In this document: piece after piece, positions 18,880 to 27,270 of the stretch
Layout: the number at the start of each line of letters is the position of its first letter
Position numbering within the stretch: the first letter of the stretch is position 1
NCBI RefSeq assembly: GCF_030315975.1
Contig: NZ_JASXSZ010000005.1
Location: forward strand, 124,001 to 188,000
DNA length: 64,000 bases
Source: Microbacterium candidum
GTDB taxonomy: Bacteria > Actinomycetota > Actinomycetes > Actinomycetales > Microbacteriaceae
Direction of reading: 5' to 3'
Notes under the pieces: model-generated
Databases searched by the model: none
What the model was told of the DNA's origin: nothing
Seen by the model: only the letters and a program-made list of their open reading frames with translations
Program-made: the position numbers and the translations under genes

Positions 18880-19302
18880 ATGCTCCGCCCCTCCGCCCTC
18901 CCGAAGCCCGTCCGCATCGGCTCCGCGCTCACGGGCGTCGCCGGCATCGTCGCGCTCGCAGGCTGCACGGCCGGAGCGGGCGGCGCCACCTCCGCCGGTG
19001 CGGCGACCTACAAGGACGGCACGTACAGCGCCTCCGGCACGTACCAGACGCCCGAGACGACCGAGACGATCACCGTCTCGATCACGCTCAAGAACGACCT
19101 CGTCACGAACGTGCAGGTGACGGGGGAGCCGCGCCGTCCGGAATCGCAGCAGTACCAGTCGCAGTTCATCGGCGGCATCTCCGACGTCGTGGTCGGCAAG
19201 GACATCGATCAGCTCTCCGTGAGCCGCGTCGCCGGCTCCTCGCTGACGAGCAACGGCTTCAACCAGGCCCTCGATCAGATCAAGAGCGAGGCGGCGAAGT
19301 GA
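18880..19302 (+). CDS. FMN-binding domain lipoprotein
   Basis: A 140-residue exported lipoprotein: a basic N-terminus, hydrophobic stretch and lipobox LAGC with Cys29 as lipidation site, then a short low-complexity linker and one FMN-binding-like domain (YKDGTYSASG ... SRVAGSSLTSNGFNQAL). In FMN-binding domains ApbE attaches FMN by phosphoester to the Thr/Ser of an SGA(S/T) motif; here the aligned segment is AGSS, so serine attachment or loss must be considered. AAAGGA precedes ATG 18880. Its stop overlaps the apbE GTG, placing donor and acceptor proteins in one transcript. Confidence 0.8.
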   Translation: MLRPSALPKPVRIGSALTGVAGIVALAGCTAGAGGATSAGAATYKDGTYSASGTYQTPETTETITVSITLKNDLVTNVQVTGEPRRPESQQYQSQFIGGISDVVVGKDIDQLSVSRVAGSSLTSNGFNQALDQIKSEAAK

Positions 19303-20171
19303 TCGCCCCGGCGACCCGCGTCGTGTGGCGGTTCGAGGCGATCGGCACGCTGTGGGAGATCGAGACGGATGCGGAGCTCGGAAGCGCCGCACGGCTCGCG
19401 GTCGAGCACGCGATCGCCGACTTCGACCGCGAATGGTCGCGCTTCCGGCCGGACTCGCTCGTGTCGTCGCTCGCGCGCGGAGCGGGCGTCGTGCCTGCGC
19501 CCGCCGACGCGGCCGACATGTTCGCGCTGTTCGCCGAGGCCGCGGAGGCGACGGACGGCGCCGTCAACCCCCTCGTCGGCGCGTCCCTCGAGCATCTCGG
19601 TTACGACGCCGACTACTCGTTCCGTTCGCGGGGCGCGCTCGCCGCTCCGCGCGACTGGCGTGAGCGCCTCGCCTGGACGGACGATCGCATGATGCTCACG
19701 GAGCCTGCGACGATCGACGTCGGCGCACTCGGCAAGGGGCGTCTCGTCGACATCGTGCTCGCGATCGTCTCGCAGTGGACGGAGGGCGACGTCGTCGTGG
19801 ATGCGAGCGGCGACATCGCGATGACCGGCACGCCGGTGCGGGTCGCCCTCGAGCACCCCTTCGACCCGAATCGGGCGATCGGCGTCGTCGAGGTCGCCGA
19901 CGGCGCGCTGTGCGCCTCGGCCGTCGGACGTCGTGCGTGGGGTGAAGGACTGCACCACGTCCTGGACGCGCGCACGGGGGTCCCGGTGCGCACGTACGCG
20001 GCGACGTGGGCGATCTCGGACTCCGCGATGCGGGCGGATGCGGCCGCGACGGCCCTGTTCTTCGAGGGCGGCCCCGAACTCGCCGCCCGCTGGGGCGTCG
20101 AGTGGATCCGGATGACGACGGACGGCCGCGTGGAGTGGTCGCCCGGCAGCCGGGCCGACCTTTTCCTCTGA
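19299..20171 (+). CDS. ApbE-family FAD:protein FMN transferase
   Basis: A 290-residue enzyme that transfers FMN from FAD onto a Ser/Thr of partner proteins. ApbE hallmarks are FEAIGTLWEIE at the start, the central VDVGALGKGRLVDI segment, VVDASGDI, and the C-terminal HHVLDARTGVP motif. The start GTG 19299 overlaps the preceding TGA stop (GTGA), coupling it to the FMN-binding lipoprotein. No signal peptide or lipobox is visible, unlike many secreted ApbEs, so the flavinylation compartment is unclear. Confidence 0.9.
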   Translation: MIAPATRVVWRFEAIGTLWEIETDAELGSAARLAVEHAIADFDREWSRFRPDSLVSSLARGAGVVPAPADAADMFALFAEAAEATDGAVNPLVGASLEHLGYDADYSFRSRGALAAPRDWRERLAWTDDRMMLTEPATIDVGALGKGRLVDIVLAIVSQWTEGDVVVDASGDIAMTGTPVRVALEHPFDPNRAIGVVEVADGALCASAVGRRAWGEGLHHVLDARTGVPVRTYAATWAISDSAMRADAAATALFFEGGPELAARWGVEWIRMTTDGRVEWSPGSRADLFL

Positions 20172-20176
20172 GCGGA

Positions 20177-20182
20177 TAGCGT
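20177..20182 (+). promoter_or_regulatory. Predicted -10 (TAGCGT) before a leader ORF
   Basis: TAGCGT ends 6 bases before a GTG at 20189 that opens a 10-codon ORF, not the main gene. Confidence 0.45.
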
Positions 20183-20188
20183 GGAGGG

Positions 20189-20221
20189 GTGATCGTGTCC
20201 CCGTCGCCCGCTCTGTCGTGA
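20189..20221 (+). CDS. Possible 10-codon leader ORF before the RnfD-FNR gene
   Basis: GTG 20189 opens VIVSPSPALS and a TGA stop at 20219-20221. The stop overlaps the GTG start (20218-20220) of the RnfD-FNR gene as GTGA. A TAGCGT hexamer ends 6 bases before the leader GTG, so the leader would be read first on a leaderless mRNA and couple into the main gene. Alternatively it is chance, or reflects a frameshift at the gene's true start. Confidence 0.35.
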   Translation: MIVSPSPALS

Positions 20222-21789
20222 TCGCCAATCTCACCGCGGTCTGGAACCGCGTCTTCGCCCTCCTCGGCCGCGTGTCGATGTACCGCACGGCCTTCCTCGC
20301 CCTCGCCGCACTCGCCGTCATCGCCTTCGCGCTCTCGTTCGCGGGGCTCGTCGCGCCGAGCCCGCTCCAGCTCGTCGTGACTGCGGCCGTCCTGGCGATC
20401 GTGTGCGGGGCGGTGGATGCCGGCGCCCAGCGTCTCCTGCGCCTGCCGTGGCGTGTCGAGTCCTCGCTCATCACCGCGGGGATCCTGCTGTTCGTCCTGC
20501 GCCCGACGATCGACCCCCTGGGCCTCGTCGGCATCGTCGTCGCCGGCGTGGCGGCATCCGGGTCCAAGTACGTCCTGGCCTACCGCGGGCGCCACATCTT
20601 CAATCCAGCCGCCGTCGGCGCGGCGGTCGTCGCGATCATCGTGGCCGTCAGCGGTGCCTACGCGCTCGGCGGCCCGTCGTGGTGGGTCGGCACGCCCGCC
20701 CTCGGGCCCATCGTGCTGCTGCTCGGACTCGTCGTGCTGATCCGCGCCGAGAAGGTGCGGGTCGTGGCCCTGTTCTGGGTCGTCGCCATCGTCGTGTCGA
20801 TCGTGCGCACGACGATCCAGGTCGGCGGGGCGATGCCGTTCGGCGACATCGTCGCTCAGCAGCTGTGGTCGTCGCCGTTCCTCTTCCTCGGGGCCTTCAT
20901 GGTCTCGGAGCCGCTGACCCAGCCGCCGCGACGCTGGCAGGCGCTCACGGTCGCGGCCGTCGTCGGTGTGCTCGCCGGCTGGCCGATCGACCTCGGCGTG
21001 ATCACACTGGGCCAGGAGCGTGCGCTTCTCATCGGCAACCTCATCGCCTTCGCGTTCTCGGTGCGCTCGGCGGTGCGGCTCGTCCTCGAAGGCCGCTCGA
21101 ACCCGACGCCGACGACCCAGGAACTCACGTTCCGCACGCGGCGCCGGCTGTCGTTCCTGGCGGGGCAGTTCCTCGAGCTCGAGGTTCCGCACCGCCACCC
21201 CGATGCGCGCGGCACGCGTCGGGAGTTCAGCATCGTCTCCGCCCCCGAGGACCAGCCGATCGTGCGCATCGCCTTCCGCGACGATGCGGCAGGATCGCCC
21301 CACAAGGCGCAGTCGAGCTACAAGCGGGCGCTGGCGGCCGCATCGCTCGGCGACACGCTCGCCGTCACGGGCGTGTGGGGCGACTTCCTGCTGCCGCGCG
21401 GTGCGGACAGCCGCATCCTGCTCGTCGCCGCCGGCATCGGCGTCACGCCGTTCATCTCGCAGCTGCGCCAGCTGCAGGCGACCGGGGTGCGCCGCGACAT
21501 CGTCCTCGTCTACGCCGCGTCGCAGGCGTCCGAGCTCGCGTACCGCGGCGAGATCGAGGATGCCGGCATCCCCGTCGTCGTCTTCACGCGAGACGAGCCG
21601 CGCGACCTGCCCGCGCAGTGGACGTGGGCGGGCGGCACGCGGATCGACGCCGAGGGGCTGCATGCCGCCGTGCCGGACCTCCGCGAGCGCCACGCGCTCG
21701 TCTCGGGGCCCGCGGCCCTCATCGCGGACCTCGCCCCGGCGCTCGACCACGCGAAGTCCCTCACGACCGACGCGTTCAGCGGGTACTGA
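20218..21789 (+). CDS. RnfD/NqrB-like membrane domain fused to ferredoxin:NAD(P)+ reductase domain
   Basis: A 523-residue fusion. Residues ~1-285 are a multi-helix membrane domain of the RnfD/NqrB type, with the conserved HIFNPAA motif (126-132). Residues ~295-523 are a cytosolic FNR module: FAD-binding RREFSIVSAP and NAD(P)-binding LLVAAGIGVTPFISQL. The layout would let NAD(P)H electrons enter through FAD and cross the membrane. It follows an FMN-binding lipoprotein and ApbE, so the three likely form a flavin-based electron-transfer system. The usual covalent-FMN Thr motif of RnfD is not seen. Start GTG 20218 overlaps the stop of a possible leader ORF. Confidence 0.85.
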   Translation: MIANLTAVWNRVFALLGRVSMYRTAFLALAALAVIAFALSFAGLVAPSPLQLVVTAAVLAIVCGAVDAGAQRLLRLPWRVESSLITAGILLFVLRPTIDPLGLVGIVVAGVAASGSKYVLAYRGRHIFNPAAVGAAVVAIIVAVSGAYALGGPSWWVGTPALGPIVLLLGLVVLIRAEKVRVVALFWVVAIVVSIVRTTIQVGGAMPFGDIVAQQLWSSPFLFLGAFMVSEPLTQPPRRWQALTVAAVVGVLAGWPIDLGVITLGQERALLIGNLIAFAFSVRSAVRLVLEGRSNPTPTTQELTFRTRRRLSFLAGQFLELEVPHRHPDARGTRREFSIVSAPEDQPIVRIAFRDDAAGSPHKAQSSYKRALAAASLGDTLAVTGVWGDFLLPRGADSRILLVAAGIGVTPFISQLRQLQATGVRRDIVLVYAASQASELAYRGEIEDAGIPVVVFTRDEPRDLPAQWTWAGGTRIDAEGLHAAVPDLRERHALVSGPAALIADLAPALDHAKSLTTDAFSGY

Positions 21790-21803
21790 GCCGGTTCGGC
21801 CGG

Positions 21804-23375
21804 TCAGCCCGCCTTGGGCTGCCGCATCGGCAGCCGGACGGTGAACGTCGTGTCGCCGGGGACGCTCTGCACGCTGATCGTGCCGCGGTGCGCCTCGACG
21901 ATCGCGCGGGCGATCGAGAGGCCGAGACCCGTGCCGCCGGTCTTGCGCGCGCGGGAGCGGTCACCGCGCGAGAAGCGCTCGAACAGCTCGTCACCGATGG
22001 CCGGGTCGATCCCGGGGCCGTCGTCGTGCACCGTGATGACCGCCTGCCCGCGCTCCTTGTGCAGCCCGACCGTGACGCACGTGCCTTCCGGCGTGTGCGT
22101 GAGCGCGTTGGCGAGGAGGTTCGCGACCACCTGCTGGAGCCGGCCGGCGTCGCCGGAGATCGAGATCGGCTCCTCCGCCAGATCCAGCAGCCACACGTGC
22201 TCGGGGCCCGCAGGCCCGGCGTCGCTCACGGCTTCGACGATGAGACGCGTCAGGTCGACCTGGCCGTAGACGAGCTCCTGGCCCTCATCGAGGCGGGCGA
22301 GCAGCAGCAGGTCCTCGACGAGGGTCGTCATGCGCAGCGACTGCGCCTGGATGCGCTCGAGCGACGACGACGTGGTCTCCGCGGCGAGCTCCGGAGGAGC
22401 CTGCTGCAGCGCGCGGAGGGACAGCTCGGAGTAGCCGCGGATCGAGGCCAGGGGAGTGCGCAGCTCATGGCTCGCGTCGGCGACGAACGTCCGCATCCGC
22501 TCCTCGTTGCGCTGGCGTGCGGCCAGCGACGAGTCCACGTGGTCGAGGAGCGTGTTCAGCGCGGCGCCCACGCGCCCGATCTCGGTGCGGTCGTCCGCTT
22601 CGTCCACGGGGACGCGCTCGGAGATCGACACCTCGCCCTCGGCCATCGGCAGGGTCGCGACGCGCGTCGCCGTCTCGGCGACGGCGCGCAGGGGCCGGAG
22701 GCCGACGCGGATGATGACGGCGATCGCGGAACCGAGGAGCAGGAGTCCGCCGGCCGTGACGAGCGCGACGGTCACGAGGATCTGCGTGACCGTCTCGTTG
22801 AGCTCCGAGAGCGGGAGACCGCCGACCACGATGTACTGGTTATTGGGGAGGACCCGAGGCTGAAGCCGGTAGGCCCCCAAGTCGGGGATCTCGACGGTCA
22901 CGGGCTCGAGTCTGCCGTTCTGGCTGTTGAAGGCCTGGACGACCGCCGCCCGCTGGGCGGTGCTGAGCGCGACGATCCTGCCGTCGGAGTTGATGTAGGC
23001 GGCGTCCTGCGACGTCGGCGCTTGCTGGAAGAAGAGGAAGCCTGCCGGGAAGTGACCGAGGTTCAGCACGTCCTCGGCGCCGACGGTGTGCAGCAGCGCC
23101 GTGTTGCGCGTGAGCAGCTGGTACTGGTCTGCTGCCACGGAGGTCGAGTCGCCCACCTTGTTGTCCAGGTTCTGCTGCAGCACGCCGCCGAGGACGGCGC
23201 TCGTCGCGACGGCGACGGCCACGAGGATGAGCGCGACGAAGCCGGTGATGGTGACCATGAGCCGTGTCTGCAGGGTCCAGGGACGGCGGGCGCGCTGCCA
23301 CCAGCGCGGGGGAGACGGGCTGCTCGGGATCTCCTCGTCGATGGACGGCGGCGGTGCGGTCTGAACGGCTGTCAC
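21804..23375 (-). CDS. Two-component sensor histidine kinase
   Basis: A 523-residue membrane kinase. Two transmembrane helices (about 39-63 and 190-215) flank an extracytoplasmic sensor region; a HAMP linker follows. The dimerisation/phosphoacceptor box is FVADASHELRTPLASIRGY, then HATPase motifs NLLANALTHTP (N box), DDGPGID (G1) and GGTGLGLSI (G2). GTG start at 23375 overlaps the stop of the response regulator by 4 bases. The signal is unknown. Its 3' end faces the RnfD-FNR gene 14 bases away. Confidence 0.93.
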   Translation of the reverse strand: MTAVQTAPPPSIDEEIPSSPSPPRWWQRARRPWTLQTRLMVTITGFVALILVAVAVATSAVLGGVLQQNLDNKVGDSTSVAADQYQLLTRNTALLHTVGAEDVLNLGHFPAGFLFFQQAPTSQDAAYINSDGRIVALSTAQRAAVVQAFNSQNGRLEPVTVEIPDLGAYRLQPRVLPNNQYIVVGGLPLSELNETVTQILVTVALVTAGGLLLLGSAIAVIIRVGLRPLRAVAETATRVATLPMAEGEVSISERVPVDEADDRTEIGRVGAALNTLLDHVDSSLAARQRNEERMRTFVADASHELRTPLASIRGYSELSLRALQQAPPELAAETTSSSLERIQAQSLRMTTLVEDLLLLARLDEGQELVYGQVDLTRLIVEAVSDAGPAGPEHVWLLDLAEEPISISGDAGRLQQVVANLLANALTHTPEGTCVTVGLHKERGQAVITVHDDGPGIDPAIGDELFERFSRGDRSRARKTGGTGLGLSIARAIVEAHRGTISVQSVPGDTTFTVRLPMRQPKAG

Positions 23376-24106
23376 TGCGGCGCTTTGATCATGTAGCCGA
23401 CGCCCCGCACCGTGTGGATGAGGGGCTCGCGGCCCTGATCGATCTTCTTCCGCAGGTAAGAGATGTACAGCTCGACGACGCTGGAGCGCCCGCCGAAGTC
23501 GTAGTTCCAGACCCGGTCGAGGATCTGCGCCTTCGAGACGACACGGCGCTGGTTGCGCATGAGGAAGCGCAGCAGCTCGAACTCGGTCGCGGTCAGCTCG
23601 ATCTCCTCGTCGCTGCGGATGACCTCGTGGCTGTCCTCGTTGAGCGACAGATCGCCCACGCGCAGGATCGGCTCGGCCTCGTTCGCGCGGGCCGTGCCGG
23701 CGCGGCGCATGAGGGCGCGCAGGCGCGCGACGACCTCTTCGAGGGAGAACGGCTTGGTCACGTAGTCGTCGCCGCCGGCCGTGAGCCCGGCGACGCGGTC
23801 GCCCACGGCATCCTTCGCGGTGAGGAAGAGGACGGGCACCTCATTGCCGGAGTGGCGGAGTCGCTGGAGGACGGACATGCCGTCGAGGTCCGGCATCATG
23901 ATGTCGAGCACCATCGCGTCGGGCTCGAAGTCCCGCGCCACCTGGAGCGCCTGGAATCCCGAGCCGGCGGCCTTGACGTCCCAGCCCTCCATGCGCAGCG
24001 CCATCGAGAGCAGATCGGTCAGCATCTGCTCGTCGTCGACGACGAGGATGCGCGGAGCCGTGCCGTCCGCGCGACGCAGGGTGGTGGAGCTGGCGAGTGT
24101 CGACAT
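23372..24106 (-). CDS. OmpR-family response regulator
   Basis: A 244-residue DNA-binding regulator, first gene of the kinase pair. The receiver domain (about 19-130) has acidic pair DDE, phospho-acceptor Asp in VLDIMMPDLDG, Thr in FLTAKDA and Lys in YVTKPFSLEE. A winged-helix OmpR effector domain follows (TATEFELLRFLMRNQRRVVSKAQILDRVWNYDF ... VRGVGYMI). The overlap with the kinase gene supports coupled translation. A near-consensus hexamer (CACAAT) ends 7 bases before the ATG. Confidence 0.95.
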   Translation of the reverse strand: MSTLASSTTLRRADGTAPRILVVDDEQMLTDLLSMALRMEGWDVKAAGSGFQALQVARDFEPDAMVLDIMMPDLDGMSVLQRLRHSGNEVPVLFLTAKDAVGDRVAGLTAGGDDYVTKPFSLEEVVARLRALMRRAGTARANEAEPILRVGDLSLNEDSHEVIRSDEEIELTATEFELLRFLMRNQRRVVSKAQILDRVWNYDFGGRSSVVELYISYLRKKIDQGREPLIHTVRGVGYMIKAPQ

Positions 24107-24210
24107 GCCTTCGATTGTGCTCCGGTCACGGGAGACAATCCATGGTGCACCCTATGTTGTTGCTGTGAATGACATCGCTCGTACCTCTCCGGAGTGTCGG
24201 AGGTGCCGGT

Positions 24211-24216
24211 TAGCTT
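24211..24216 (+). promoter_or_regulatory. Predicted leaderless -10 (TAGCTT) of the FAD oxidoreductase gene
   Basis: TAGCTT ends 7 bases before ATG 24224; this favours that ATG over an in-frame GTG at 24194. Confidence 0.45.
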
Positions 24217-24223
24217 CTCCGGC

Positions 24224-25537
24224 ATGAGCACAGAACTTCTGAGCGAATCCGTCGCAGGCGCTGTCGTCCGTCCCGGAGACCCGGGGTGGGACGACTCCCG
24301 CCTGTTCCACACCGGCATCGGCGAGCCCGACGCGGTGGTCCATGCCGCATCGGTCGCCGACGTGCAGGCGGCCGTGCGCTACGCCGCCGCGCACGATCTT
24401 CCCCTTTCGATCCGGGGCGGCGGCCACAGCGCCTGGGGCACGGTCCCCGGCGGCGTCCTCGTCGACCTTGCGGCGCTCTCCGACATCGAGGTGGACGGCA
24501 CGCGCGTCCACGTCGGGGGCGGCGCCGTGTGGGGCGCTGTCGCGGAGGCGCTCGCCCCGCACGGCATCGCGCTGAGCTCGGGCGACACGGCCTCCGTCGG
24601 CGTCGGAGGGCTCGCCCTCGGCGGCGGCATCGGATGGATGGTGCGGTCCTGGGGGCTCGCCTCCGATCAGCTGGTCGGTGCGCAGCTGGTCACGGCCACC
24701 GGGGAGGTCGTCGAGGTCGACGACGAGACGCATCCCGACCTCATGTGGGCACTGCGCGGCGGCGGCGGCAACTTCGGTGTCGCGACACGACTCGACTTCG
24801 AGGCGCACCCGCTCCCGGCGCTGGTCCACGTGGAGCTCACCGCATCCGTCGCGCCGCGCGACCTGCTGCCGGTGCTGCGCGAGACGCTGGCGGATGCGCC
24901 GCGCGAGCTCACGGTGACGTACATGGACGTCCCGCCGATGGATCCGAGCGCGGCTCCCGGTGCGAGGATCGTCGCGTGCTGGATCGGCGGCGACCCCGAC
25001 GACGCCCGGCGGGCGCTCGCCCCGCTTCTCGCGCTCGACGGCGTGACGGAGGTGTCGTGCGGTGTGAAGCGGTATCGCGACGTCCTGGCAGAGATGCCGG
25101 GATACGACCCGGCACGTCCGGTTCCGGGGTTCATCGGCGGCAACACGCTCGCGCCGATCCTCGACGACGGCCTCATCGACGGGCTCGCCCGCTTCCGCGA
25201 GCGGTTCCCGGCATCCGTCGTCTTCCTGCGGTCGCTCGGCGGAGCGTACGGCGACGTCGCTCAGGGTGCCACGCCCTTTCCGGCACGGGATGCGACGTGG
25301 TTCGTCATGGCGGGGGCGTTCGACGTCCCCGGTGCCGATCGCGACGGCGCCGCGGCCGCGTGGCAGGCGCTGGAGGCGCGGGGGGCGGGCGTCTACGGCA
25401 ACTTCACCGTCTCGACGTCCCCCGACGTGGTGGCCAAGATGTTCGACGCGGAGACCACGGCACGCCTCGTCGAGGTCAAGCGGACGTGGGATCCGGACAA
25501 CCTGTTCCGGCGCAACCACAACATCGTGCCGGCCTGA
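24224..25537 (+). CDS. FAD-binding oxidoreductase, berberine-bridge (BBE) type
   Basis: A 437-residue flavoenzyme of the PCMH-type FAD family with a C-terminal berberine-bridge domain. The FAD-binding part has LSIRGGGHSAWG, where the His is the usual site of covalent 8-alpha-histidyl FAD, then VGVGGLALGGGIGWMVRSWGLASDQL. The C-terminus ends with the BBE signature region VKRTWDPDNLFRRNHNI. Family members oxidise sugars, alcohols or alkaloids; substrate unknown. ATG 24224 chosen from the -10 hexamer 7 bases upstream. It is followed by a strong shared terminator. Confidence 0.88.
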   Translation: MSTELLSESVAGAVVRPGDPGWDDSRLFHTGIGEPDAVVHAASVADVQAAVRYAAAHDLPLSIRGGGHSAWGTVPGGVLVDLAALSDIEVDGTRVHVGGGAVWGAVAEALAPHGIALSSGDTASVGVGGLALGGGIGWMVRSWGLASDQLVGAQLVTATGEVVEVDDETHPDLMWALRGGGGNFGVATRLDFEAHPLPALVHVELTASVAPRDLLPVLRETLADAPRELTVTYMDVPPMDPSAAPGARIVACWIGGDPDDARRALAPLLALDGVTEVSCGVKRYRDVLAEMPGYDPARPVPGFIGGNTLAPILDDGLIDGLARFRERFPASVVFLRSLGGAYGDVAQGATPFPARDATWFVMAGAFDVPGADRDGAAAAWQALEARGAGVYGNFTVSTSPDVVAKMFDAETTARLVEVKRTWDPDNLFRRNHNIVPA

Positions 25538-25544
25538 GACGACG

Positions 25545-25577
25545 AAGGGGGCCGGGCGCACAGCGCCCGGCCCCCTT
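25545..25577. terminator. Bidirectional intrinsic terminator between FAD oxidoreductase and gnd
   Basis: A perfect 15-bp stem with an ACA loop: arms at 25545-25559 and 25563-25577, each beginning or ending AAGGGGG/CCCCCTT. The A/T ends let it work on both convergent transcripts. Confidence 0.85.
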
Positions 25578-25596
25578 GGTGATCCGTCGAGCGGAC

Positions 25597-27045
25597 TCAG
25601 TGGGTGTCTTCGGCCTCGATCTCGGTGCGGTCACCCGACCACAGGGTGTGGAAGGTGCCCGGCTTGTCGATGCGCTTGTATGTGTGCGCGCCGAAGAAGT
25701 CGCGCTGGCCCTGGATGAGCGCGGCGGGGAGGCGCTTGGCGCGCAGCCCGTCGTAGTAGGCGAGCGACGAGGAGAACGCGGGGGAGGGGATGCCGGCATC
25801 CGCCGCCGTCGACACGATCCGGCGCCACGCGCCCTGGGCCCGCCCGAGCGCCTCGACGAAGTAGGGCGCGGTCATGAGCACGGCGAGATCGGGCGTCTGC
25901 GCGTACGAGTCGGCGATGCGGTTCAGGAACTGCGCCCGGATGATGCACCCGCCGCGCCAGATCTTCGAGATCGCGCCGAGGTCGATGCTCCAGCCGTACT
26001 GGGCCGCACCGGCGCGGATCTCGTCGAAGCCCTGCGAATAGGCGACGATCTTCGAGGCGAACAGCGCCAGACGCACGTCCTCGACGAAGGCGTCGGCATC
26101 GGCCACGACCAGCGCCTCGGCGGGGCCGGGCAGGACGCCCGAGACGATCCGCTGCTCGGGGTGCGAGGAGAGGGAGCGGGCGAACGTCGCCTCGGCGATG
26201 CCGGAGACGGGGACGCCGAGGTCGAGGGCGGTCTGGACGGTCCAGGCGCCGGTGCCCTTGGCTCCGGCCTGGTCGAGGATGACGTCGACGAGCGGTGTGC
26301 CGGTCGCGGCATCCACCTGGCGCAGCACCTCGGCGGTGATCTCGATGAGGTACGACTCCAGCTCGCCGCGGTTCCACTCGGCGAAGACGTCGGCGATCTC
26401 GGCGGGCGACTTGCCGGTGCCCCGGCGGATCAGGTCGTACGCCTCCGCGATCAGCTGCATGTCCGCGTACTCGATGCCGTTGTGCACCATCTTGACGAAG
26501 TGACCGGCGCCGTCGTGGCCGACGTGCGTGACGCAGGGCTCGCCCTCCGCGACCGCGGCGATCGAGCGGAGGATCGGTCCGAGCGTGACCCACGACTCGT
26601 CCGAGCCGCCCGGCATGAGCGACGGGCCGAGCAGAGCCCCCTCCTCGCCGCCGGACACGCCCATCCCGACGAAGTTGATGCCGGTGTCGCGCACGGCCTT
26701 CTCACGGCGGATCGTGTCGGTGAACAGGGCGTTGCCGCCGTCGACGATGATGTCACCGGGCTCGAAGACGCGCACGAGCTCGTCGATGACCGCGTCGGTC
26801 GGGCCTCCGGCCTTCACCATGATGACGGCGGTGCGCGGGACGGAAAGGGATGAGGCGAACTCCTCGTACGAGAAGGCCGGGACGAAGCCGGCCTCCGGGT
26901 GCTCGGCGATCAGCTCGTCGGTCTTGGTGCGGCTGCGGTTGTACACCGCCACCGTGTTGCCCTCGCGGCTCGCGAGATTGCGGGCGAGGTTGGATCCCAT
27001 GACGGCGAGGCCGACGACCCCGATGTTGGCGGCGGCTTCGGGCAC
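25597..27045 (-). CDS. gnd: 6-phosphogluconate dehydrogenase, decarboxylating (NADP+)
   Basis: Converts 6-phosphogluconate to ribulose-5-phosphate, CO2 and NADPH in the oxidative pentose phosphate pathway. The 482-residue protein has the dinucleotide fold GVVGLAVMGSNLARNLASRG-like N-terminus, MVKAGGPTD, GMGVSGGEEGA, the catalytic GAGHFVKMVHNGIEYADMQ region and the C-terminal RDFFGAHTYKR motif. Start is GTG 27045, preceded by GAGGAG. Length is typical of the long, homodimeric form. It converges on the FAD oxidoreductase across a bidirectional terminator. Confidence 0.96.
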   Translation of the reverse strand: MPEAAANIGVVGLAVMGSNLARNLASREGNTVAVYNRSRTKTDELIAEHPEAGFVPAFSYEEFASSLSVPRTAVIMVKAGGPTDAVIDELVRVFEPGDIIVDGGNALFTDTIRREKAVRDTGINFVGMGVSGGEEGALLGPSLMPGGSDESWVTLGPILRSIAAVAEGEPCVTHVGHDGAGHFVKMVHNGIEYADMQLIAEAYDLIRRGTGKSPAEIADVFAEWNRGELESYLIEITAEVLRQVDAATGTPLVDVILDQAGAKGTGAWTVQTALDLGVPVSGIAEATFARSLSSHPEQRIVSGVLPGPAEALVVADADAFVEDVRLALFASKIVAYSQGFDEIRAGAAQYGWSIDLGAISKIWRGGCIIRAQFLNRIADSYAQTPDLAVLMTAPYFVEALGRAQGAWRRIVSTAADAGIPSPAFSSSLAYYDGLRAKRLPAALIQGQRDFFGAHTYKRIDKPGTFHTLWSGDRTEIEAEDTH

Positions 27046-27195
27046 AGTGCTCTCCTCGGAAATCGGGTGCGTGGATGCCCTTTCAGCGTAGTGCGCGCCC
27101 GGGAGACCCTCCGCGTCGTATGTCGGCGCATCACGGGCGGATACCGATCCGGATGCAATCCAGATCCAACGGGTGCGAGCCGACCGGTTCCGCGA

Positions 27196-27201
27196 TACTC
27201 T
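27196..27201 (+). promoter_or_regulatory. Possible -10 (TACTCT) of the liv operon
   Basis: TACTCT lies 70 bases before livK. The resulting leader would include a 9-codon ORF (27224-27253) and a small hairpin (arms TCGCCG and CGGCGA at 27218-27223 and 27242-27247). Confidence 0.3.
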
Positions 27202-27270
27202 CGCTCCCACCTTGAACTCGCCGATGAGTGAACCCGCTCTCCGGCGATTCTGAAATCGGAAGGCAATCAC

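Noticed and set aside
20189..20221. A sequencing frameshift at the start of the RnfD-FNR gene instead of a leader ORF.
   Set aside because: Not fully excluded, but the GTGA stop/start overlap and complete conserved membrane domain from GTG 20218 make an intact gene the simpler reading.
24194..24223. GTG 24194 as start of the FAD oxidoreductase.
   Set aside because: It would place the predicted -10 (TAGCTT) inside the coding region; ATG 24224 fits the promoter and the family N-terminus.
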